17,973 bases of DNA, from contig CAZHFX010000018.1 of the NCBI GenBank assembly GCA_964531745.1, forward strand, positions 1-17,973, written 5' to 3'. The stretch's first letter is position 1. Each line of letters opens with the position of its first letter. The DNA is from JACRFW01 sp964531745. Its GTDB lineage: Bacteria; Patescibacteriota; Patescibacteriia; Magasanikbacterales; GWA2-37-8. Positions 12,726 to 17,973 of this stretch are shown here, in pieces. The position numbers and the translations under genes are program-made. Below the pieces are notes generated by a model. It ran no database searches and had not been told where the DNA came from. It saw only the letters and a program-made list of their open reading frames with translations.

Positions 12726-14546
12726 CTACAACGCGATTTTGCCATCTTCAATCGTTCGTCCATCAAGCCGGCTATTCTCACTCATCCATTTCATAAACTC
12801 ATCACGGCGCTCGCCTGTCATCAACTGTACCTGTGATCTTACACCAAAAAATGGGAAAAGGCGCGCTCCTGAAACCGCACCATCTTTCAACACCAGCCCA
12901 ACGCTCAAGCCTTCTTGCGTATCTTTGGAAAAATATTGATCAAAAATGAAATTACCTAATGAGTAGAAAATCGGCTTACCATGATAGATTTCTATTTCTT
13001 CCACAACGTGCGGGTGGTGGCCAATGACGGCCGTGGCACCTTGATCTATAAGCCAATGATACAGCTCCTGCTGGGCTTTTGTCGAGGCGCGGCGGTATTC
13101 CGCGCCGCCATGCGCCTGTACTATCACATAGCGTGCCTTTTGTCGGGCATCCGCTATGGCCGCGGCCAAATTATTCTTGTTGATTACGTGAGTAACGGTT
13201 TCAAGACAGACAAAGGCTACCGGCTCCAGCAAACCAAGCTCTCGCCCCGCCACCAAATTGTACTCGGCTCCCTCGGCCAGCTGGTCGCCGCAGTAACTTA
13301 CGCCGGCTTCGGCGAGCGTTTGCTTGGTAAAAGCGACATTTTTACGGCCCATATCGTAAACGTGATTGTTGGCAATAGTCGCCGCGTCAAAACCGAATTT
13401 TTTCAGCTCTCTGGCGAGCGTCGGATCAAACTGAAAGGCAATTTCCTTGCTGGTTTGAACGCGGCTCGGCGCGAACGCCCCTTCTAAATTGGCCATAAAA
13501 AAATCAACGCCGGAAAAAAAACGATTTTCCTGACCGCGAATTTTTTCCAAAAGATAATCAAACCCGCGCGCGCCCATTGCTTTGGCAACATTGCGGTCTA
13601 ACATAATATCGCCAAAAAATTGTATGGTGATAACGGTGTCCGGCGCCGGATCGCCCGCCGTGTAATAACTGACGAGATGGCTGGTGGTTTTGCCCCACTC
13701 CGGATGATTGGCGAGCGCGGCGCTGTTGGTGCGCGAAACTTCATGCCACTTTTGCGCCCCGCGCAGGCGGTTGTAACTAAACAAAAAATAGAGACTGGGA
13801 ATGCTGTCAATCTCGGCTTTATTTAGGCGAGCGCTGTCGCCGGTCGCTAAAATATTTTCCGATAAAATATCGTGAAAATCAGCGACAAAATATGGCAAAT
13901 AGTGCGAGAAATCAACGCTCACAAGAACTAAACTGCCCGGCGGCAAGGTGCCAGCGAGAGTTTGCGCCAGCTGTTCTAGTATCGCGGCCGGCGTGCGGTC
14001 TTTCACAATGAGCGGCACGAGAGTCGCCGAAGGCCAAGTGCGTTTTATAAATGGCACGAGTGCGCCCACACTCCACTCTGGGTCAATGACCGTTTCATTT
14101 ACCGCGACCACTTTTTGAACAACTAATTTTTGTATGACCGCGCTGGCCGGAGAAATATTTCCATAGGGTGTTTTCCATTCATATTCACTCGTTACTATTG
14201 AATCGCGGCCGGCCTGTTTATGATTAGGACCCAGGAGCACGACCACCGGCGGTTTTTGGCCTTTCATCATTTCAAAAAATACGGCCAGCGGCGCGGCGGC
14301 GGCCAAATGGTGCGGAACAACTGCCGATGCTACCGGTTCGCCGACTGCCGCGCCGGGCGCGGCGGCGCTAAAAAACTCTTCAAACCGATCACGATCAAGC
14401 GAAGTGGCGCGATGATAAGGAGCGGCCGCAGGTTTTGCCGCTACCGCTTCGCCCCGGCGTGGTGCAGAAACGGCCCAATTAAAATACAACAAGAAAGCCC
14501 CAACTAAAGCCAAAAAAATGCCGCCAATAAAAAAATTTGACTTCAT
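12726..14546 (-). CDS. Membrane-anchored MEMO-like / CapA-like two-domain fusion
   Basis: A 606-aa protein with an N-terminal membrane anchor (about 5-22, FFIGGIFLALVGAFLLYF) followed by two domains. Domain 1 (about 70-300) resembles MEMO1/AmmeMemoRadiSam protein B: VVPHH (76-80), LLGPNHK (104-110), WKTPYGNI (124-131), VDFSHY (211-216). The EHS segment normally present is EWS here. Domain 2 (about 305-575) is a CapA/PGA_cap metallophosphatase-like domain: GDIMLDR (312-318), NLEGAF (353-358), ANNHVYDMG (392-400), HGG (479-481), GHHPHVV (509-515), YSLGNFIFDQ (528-537). CapA proteins take part in poly-gamma-glutamate capsule synthesis, but capB and capC are absent, so a capsule role is unproven. 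The domains probably lie outside the cell. The start at 14546 is chosen for the anchor; the open frame to 14753 overlaps the lipoprotein gene and is Arg/Ser-rich shadow. Confidence 0.85.
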   Translation of the reverse strand: MKSNFFIGGIFLALVGAFLLYFNWAVSAPRRGEAVAAKPAAAPYHRATSLDRDRFEEFFSAAAPGAAVGEPVASAVVPHHLAAAAPLAVFFEMMKGQKPPVVVLLGPNHKQAGRDSIVTSEYEWKTPYGNISPASAVIQKLVVQKVVAVNETVIDPEWSVGALVPFIKRTWPSATLVPLIVKDRTPAAILEQLAQTLAGTLPPGSLVLVSVDFSHYLPYFVADFHDILSENILATGDSARLNKAEIDSIPSLYFLFSYNRLRGAQKWHEVSRTNSAALANHPEWGKTTSHLVSYYTAGDPAPDTVITIQFFGDIMLDRNVAKAMGARGFDYLLEKIRGQENRFFSGVDFFMANLEGAFAPSRVQTSKEIAFQFDPTLARELKKFGFDAATIANNHVYDMGRKNVAFTKQTLAEAGVSYCGDQLAEGAEYNLVAGRELGLLEPVAFVCLETVTHVINKNNLAAAIADARQKARYVIVQAHGGAEYRRASTKAQQELYHWLIDQGATAVIGHHPHVVEEIEIYHGKPIFYSLGNFIFDQYFSKDTQEGLSVGLVLKDGAVSGARLFPFFGVRSQVQLMTGERRDEFMKWMSENSRLDGRTIEDGKIAL

Positions 14547-14571
14547 GAATTTGGTATAACCGCCAAAAAAA

Positions 14572-16251
14572 TTAACGGACGACGCCTCCCCACTCCACCA
14601 CCGTGAACCCTTTTCGCTTGGGCGTGCGGATGGCAAATCCTTTGACCGCGACTGGCTTGTCAAGCGGCGTAAAATCCATAAGAATGCGGATAATCGTATC
14701 CGGCTTCGGCGTAACAGTAAGCGGGGCGAGCTTGTCCATGGTCGCGTTGCCAAGGAAAGTTATAAAATAATAAGGTTTTTCCTGCATTTTCGGCCACCAA
14801 AAATCCAAAAAATCATTAGTTTCTGACCGCTTGAGGCCAAGTTGCGCCAGTTTAGTAATCAAAAATTGTTTCACGTTTGAGCGCTTCACTACCCACCCAA
14901 GTTTGGGCTGTTCATAAATATCGCCGCGGCCTTCCCAAAACAAATAAGGGTAGTAACGACCGGTTTTTATCTCGGTCAAATTACTGTATGGCGTGGCTTC
15001 CACTTCCCAACCATCTTTTAATTCCGGCTCGGAATAGGTGAGTCCGCCTGGCGGCTTCACATTCACCGATACATCCATCGTTTTCTTGGGATAGAGATAA
15101 ATCACCGGCTTGCCGCACTCGGCTTGAGGCTGAAATTTACTATTTTGTAATTCAACCAAACGCCCAAACGGATCAACCCAATAGAGGAGCGGCCGAGTGG
15201 CTAAAAATTGTTCGTAGGCTAACTTTGGTTTGCCGGATTCGGTGGTGGGGTAGATGGCGGAATTGTTAAATACATCTTTTAACCGCTGACTATTAGTATC
15301 TTTTAATTCATAAATTAAATCATTTTGATTGTTTTTTCCCACTACCACCAAATCAGTACTGACATTGATGTCTTTCGGATCAACTACTTTTAAATAACTG
15401 CTGCTGCCACACCCGCCCATACTGACATAAGAATATTCAGACTTATTAACCTCGCCGTTGGCCCAGGTGATTTGCGGCACCAGATTGTCTTTGTCAAAAA
15501 AATCCGGTTGCAAAGCATATTCGGCCACCAACGGGCCGTCGCCCATTAGAAAGAACCCGTTGTGAATGCTACCATACAACGAACGACCTTGGGTGCCGGT
15601 GAAGGCTGGAGTGTTGTTAAAGGTGGTGCTAACAACCCAGTACTCGGTTTCTCCTTTAAAAACGACCCTCTGCCGCGGATTTGTTCCACTTATTACATCC
15701 GGAAAATTGTGCAAATCAGAAATATCCGTGGTGACATCAATGGTAAATTTGGTTCGATCAAGCCCATCATACCCTAGAGTAGAGGTGGTATCTTTATCCA
15801 GTGGGCTAGAATTTTTTTGCAAGAAAGTTAACGATTTTTCATTGTCCGCAAAAAAGTAACGGCTACTACCCTCCAACCCTGAAGATTGTGCGGCCACCAT
15901 TACCAGCTTGTTTGGTTCTCCGTTATATATAATGGTGCCCACCAAAAAATAGTTGGCCGCGTCTTCATAGTAATCAGGGTATGTTAGATGATTCTTGGTA
16001 GCGTAATCCTCGCTAGGCAAAAGAAGACCCAAACTAGCCGTTAGCACCGGCTTTTGCCACTGAACGGCACTTGCGTTTACGACATTGGTCGCTTCTGTAT
16101 AGGTAGAGGTGGCGTTCGAAACGACCGCGCTCTGATTGGTAGCTTCCGGATTAACGACGGCGTTGATTATTTTCTGAATTTTAACCGGGGCCGCGCAACC
16201 GCTTAAAAATAACGCACCAATTAAGAAAATAAACAGTGTTTTTTTAGACAT
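14572..16251 (-). CDS. Secreted lipoprotein with CGKPVIYLYP motif, unknown function
   Basis: A 559-aa predicted lipoprotein. A signal peptide (KK, then the hydrophobic LFIFLIGALF) is followed by lipobox LSGC with the acylated Cys19. A Ser/Thr/Asn/Val-rich linker follows (about 30-65), typical of an extracellular spacer. The body is beta-rich and aromatic. ECGKPVIYLYPKK at 378-390 is a motif I associate with uncharacterised CPR proteins. Beyond it lie repeated Tyr/Trp-rich segments (YYPYLFWEG, FLDFWWPK, YYFITFLG). The four cysteines after Cys19 give few disulfide options. No catalytic signature is recognised; substrate binding or cell-surface attachment are guesses. Its ATG follows sod by 10 bases, and the MEMO-CapA gene starts 25 bases after it, so three envelope or stress genes sit in one transcript. 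Confidence 0.8.
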   Translation of the reverse strand: MSKKTLFIFLIGALFLSGCAAPVKIQKIINAVVNPEATNQSAVVSNATSTYTEATNVVNASAVQWQKPVLTASLGLLLPSEDYATKNHLTYPDYYEDAANYFLVGTIIYNGEPNKLVMVAAQSSGLEGSSRYFFADNEKSLTFLQKNSSPLDKDTTSTLGYDGLDRTKFTIDVTTDISDLHNFPDVISGTNPRQRVVFKGETEYWVVSTTFNNTPAFTGTQGRSLYGSIHNGFFLMGDGPLVAEYALQPDFFDKDNLVPQITWANGEVNKSEYSYVSMGGCGSSSYLKVVDPKDINVSTDLVVVGKNNQNDLIYELKDTNSQRLKDVFNNSAIYPTTESGKPKLAYEQFLATRPLLYWVDPFGRLVELQNSKFQPQAECGKPVIYLYPKKTMDVSVNVKPPGGLTYSEPELKDGWEVEATPYSNLTEIKTGRYYPYLFWEGRGDIYEQPKLGWVVKRSNVKQFLITKLAQLGLKRSETNDFLDFWWPKMQEKPYYFITFLGNATMDKLAPLTVTPKPDTIIRILMDFTPLDKPVAVKGFAIRTPKRKGFTVVEWGGVVR

Positions 16252-16261
16252 ACTTTTAAAA

Positions 16262-16843
16262 TTATTTTAGCCTGTCTTCTACCACCCCCCAATTTATCGC
16301 TTTCATAAAGGCTTCAATATAACCGGCACGCTTGGTACCATAATCCAGCATAAAGGCGTGCTCAAACACATCTATCACCAAAAGTGGCGCACAGCCGGCG
16401 AAGTGGCCGGTATCGTGTTCGTTGATCCAGACGTTGAAAATGCGGTCGGCTTCTCTGTCCCAATATAAAACTACCCAGCCAATGCCGCGCATCGCGCCCA
16501 TAGACTTAAAATCTTTTTCCCATGCTTCATACGAGCCAAATTCTTTCTCTATTTTTTCCATCAGCATAGCTTGCTCCGAGGCGGCGAGGCCGCTTTTCGG
16601 GGTCATGTTGCCAAAATAATATTCGTGCAGGCGCATGCCATTAAACTCCCAACCAAAGCGGCGATTAAGCTCGGCGTATTCCGGCGTATCAAATTTCCCG
16701 TCTTTTTCCATGGCCGCTAAAATATCGTTCAGTTTATTAAAATTGGTTACATACCCTTGATAGAGAGTAAAATGATTTTTAAAGAGCTGGTCGCTGAAGC
16801 CTGGCGTGCCAAGCAAATGGTCGTAATTTTTTGATTCGTACAT
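16262..16843 (-). CDS. sodB: Fe/Mn superoxide dismutase
   Basis: Converts superoxide to oxygen and hydrogen peroxide in the cytoplasm. The 193-aa length is typical. The four metal ligands can be assigned as His24 (NHFTLYQGYV), His73 (RLHEYYFGN), Asp158 and His162 (DVFEHAFMLDYG). The C-terminal WGVVEDR motif is present. The central region is atypical: the usual NHxxFW is LHEYYFGN, and FEHAF replaces WEHAY. The metal, Fe or Mn, cannot be decided by eye, so the symbol is approximate. A promoter lies about 30 bases upstream; no signal peptide or Shine-Dalgarno site. It appears to be the first gene of the long minus-strand operon. Confidence 0.93.
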   Translation of the reverse strand: MYESKNYDHLLGTPGFSDQLFKNHFTLYQGYVTNFNKLNDILAAMEKDGKFDTPEYAELNRRFGWEFNGMRLHEYYFGNMTPKSGLAASEQAMLMEKIEKEFGSYEAWEKDFKSMGAMRGIGWVVLYWDREADRIFNVWINEHDTGHFAGCAPLLVIDVFEHAFMLDYGTKRAGYIEAFMKAINWGVVEDRLK

Positions 16844-16870
16844 ATAAAATGTTGATTTAAGAATATAGTT

Positions 16871-16898
16871 AGTATAACAGACGTGAGAAGGGCGTCAA
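16871..16898 (-). promoter_or_regulatory. Promoter of sod and the downstream operon
   Basis: On the minus strand, TTGACG (16893-16898), a 16-bp spacer and TATACT (16871-16876). The predicted start near 16864 gives a leader of about 20 nt. It lies just after the rpoC terminator, so this transcript is independent of rpoC. Confidence 0.6.
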
Positions 16899-16902
16899 CC
16901 TA

Positions 16903-16933
16903 AAAATCCTCCCTTTTTTAGGGGGAGGATTTT
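16903..16933 (-). terminator. rpoC terminator
   Basis: AAAATCCTCCC (16903-16913) and GGGAGGATTTT (16923-16933) form an 11-bp stem with a 9-nt loop, about 10 bases after the rpoC stop. On the minus strand the stem ends in a short U-run. The palindrome would work in either direction. Confidence 0.7.
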
Positions 16934-16943
16934 GACAAAGCGG

Positions 16944-17973
16944 TTATTGTTTGTATCCGGTGCCAGCCGGGATGAGGCGGCCGATGATAACGTTTTCTTT
17001 GAGGCCTTCCAAATAGTCAATCTTGCCGGTAGAGGCCGTGTTGATGAGAATGCGCGCTGTTTCCTGGAAAGAAGCGGCGGACAGGAAACTTTGGGTAGAA
17101 AGAGCTACTTTGCTGACGCCGAGCAAAAGTTCGCGGGCGGCGGCAAGTTTGCCGCTATCTTTCTTCGCTTGGCGATTAGAAAACACCAGCTGTGATTTTT
17201 CCACCACCTCGCCGGGCAAAAGGTCGGTGTCGCCGGCATCTTCCACATACACGCGGCTGAACATCTGACGGATGATGAGCTCCACGTGCTTGTCGTTCAC
17301 TTTCTGGCCTTGCGAGGAATAAATGCTCTGCACCTCTTCTAGAATATAGCGCTGAACGGCGGCGCGGCCTTTGAACTCAAACAACTCTTGCAAATTTATA
17401 CTGCCATCGGTTAAACGAGCGCCCTTTTCCACCAAAAGGGCGTCTTTGACATGCAACTTGTATCCGAGCGGAATAATATATTCGCGCACGCGCGGCCCCT
17501 GATACTCCAAACTCACGAGATTCTTGGAAACCGTCACCCGGCCCTCATACTTGGCTTTAATCTCTTCGCCGGAAGAGCCGCGCACCAGGAGCGTTTCGTC
17601 TTTGGCTACAGTGGCGCCATCTTTCACCAAAATTTCATCTTCGGCTTTGCATTTTACTTTCATTTCATCCATCCCCTCAAAATGAATCTTGACGATTTTC
17701 TGCCCGCGGCGGCCTTCAAAAATCTTTTTGCCGGTTGGAGAAGTGACAATCTTGCCGTCGGCGTCTTCAATTTCAATTTTGCCGGCCACCTCGGCGAGCA
17801 CGGCTTGATGTTTTGGCACCCGCACCTCAAACAACTCTTCCACCCGCGGCAAACCTTGAGTAATATCTCCTCCGACTACTCCGCCGGCGTGAAAAGTGCG
17901 GAGCGTGAGCTGGGTGCCCGGTTCGCCGATTGACTGGGCGGCTATAATGCCCACGGCGGGGCCGGTGGCCACC
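16944..17973 (-). CDS. rpoC: RNA polymerase beta' subunit, C-terminal part (cut by window edge)
   Basis: The last 343 or so residues of the catalytic beta' subunit. The visible part begins within GPAVGIIAAQSIGEPGTQ, followed by LTLRTFHAGGV, the trigger-loop region that closes on the incoming nucleotide. GLPRVEELFEVRVPK follows, then the beta'-specific insertion with beta-rich repeats. The conserved C-terminal jaw/clamp segment includes QGQKVNDKHVELIIRQM, LLGVSKVALSTQSFLSAASFQ and ENVIIGRLIPAGTGYK. The reading frame is open to the right edge, so the true start lies outside; the first visible Met is internal. The stop is TAA at 16944-16946. Confidence 0.97.
   Translation of the reverse strand, partial: VATGPAVGIIAAQSIGEPGTQLTLRTFHAGGVVGGDITQGLPRVEELFEVRVPKHQAVLAEVAGKIEIEDADGKIVTSPTGKKIFEGRRGQKIVKIHFEGMDEMKVKCKAEDEILVKDGATVAKDETLLVRGSSGEEIKAKYEGRVTVSKNLVSLEYQGPRVREYIIPLGYKLHVKDALLVEKGARLTDGSINLQELFEFKGRAAVQRYILEEVQSIYSSQGQKVNDKHVELIIRQMFSRVYVEDAGDTDLLPGEVVEKSQLVFSNRQAKKDSGKLAAARELLLGVSKVALSTQSFLSAASFQETARILINTASTGKIDYLEGLKENVIIGRLIPAGTGYKQ

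Noticed and set aside
14547..14753. Upstream extension of the MEMO-CapA gene
   Set aside because: Arg/Ser-rich shadow of the lipoprotein 3' end. The ATG at 14546 begins a proper membrane anchor.
1..17973. CRISPR array, insertion sequence or transposase gene
   Set aside because: No regularly spaced direct repeats and no transposase, recombinase or cas-like protein were found in any frame. The only dispersed repeats are the two REP-like copies and short GC palindromes.

Overview
The window looks like a piece of a Candidate Phyla Radiation (Patescibacteria) chromosome. The evidence is compact, short core genes that are A/T-leaning at third codon positions, mostly without Shine-Dalgarno sites, plus protein types common in that group: a eukaryote-like IleRS, stand-alone RpiB and Rpe, an AhpF-like flavin reductase, a MEMO/CapA fusion, a lipoprotein with the CGKPVIYLYP motif, and a small Fe/Mn SOD. 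TGA is used as a stop, so the TGA-recoding CPR lineages are unlikely. The lineage is inferred from gene content, not from a search.

Layout from left to right. (1) 1-304: a short GC-rich patch with a small minus-strand ORF and a hairpin, abruptly bounded by AT-rich DNA. (2) 396-3503: ileS on the minus strand, with a strong terminator and an almost leaderless consensus promoter. Its coding sequence carries two in-frame palindromic repeat insertions. (3) 3550-6593: a GC-rich cassette on the plus strand, unlike its surroundings. It has a consensus promoter, a roughly 220-nt structured leader, a 718-aa DUF4407-type membrane/coiled-coil protein, an intergenic block of long perfect hairpins, a 107-aa two-pass membrane protein and a strong terminator hairpin. 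(4) 6635-10282: a second terminator, then plus-strand rpiB, rpe, a REP-like repeat, an AhpF/TrxB-like reductase, a small three-pass membrane protein and a PfkB-family kinase. (5) 10285-16898: a tightly packed minus-strand run read in the order sod, lipoprotein, MEMO-CapA, yebC, ruvC, trmH/spoU-like, unknown 237-aa gene. The spacings and overlaps suggest one operon starting at a promoter upstream of sod. (6) 16903-17973: the 3' end of rpoC (trigger loop to C-terminus) and its terminator; the gene continues off the right edge.

Functionally, rpiB, rpe and the PfkB kinase fit pentose-phosphate/sugar metabolism. The reductase and SOD fit redox and superoxide defence. ileS, trmH, yebC and rpoC serve translation and transcription, and ruvC serves recombination. 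The least explained part is the GC-rich DUF4407 cassette with its structured RNA. It is the best candidate here for an undescribed, horizontally acquired system, though nothing in the sequence shows what it does.
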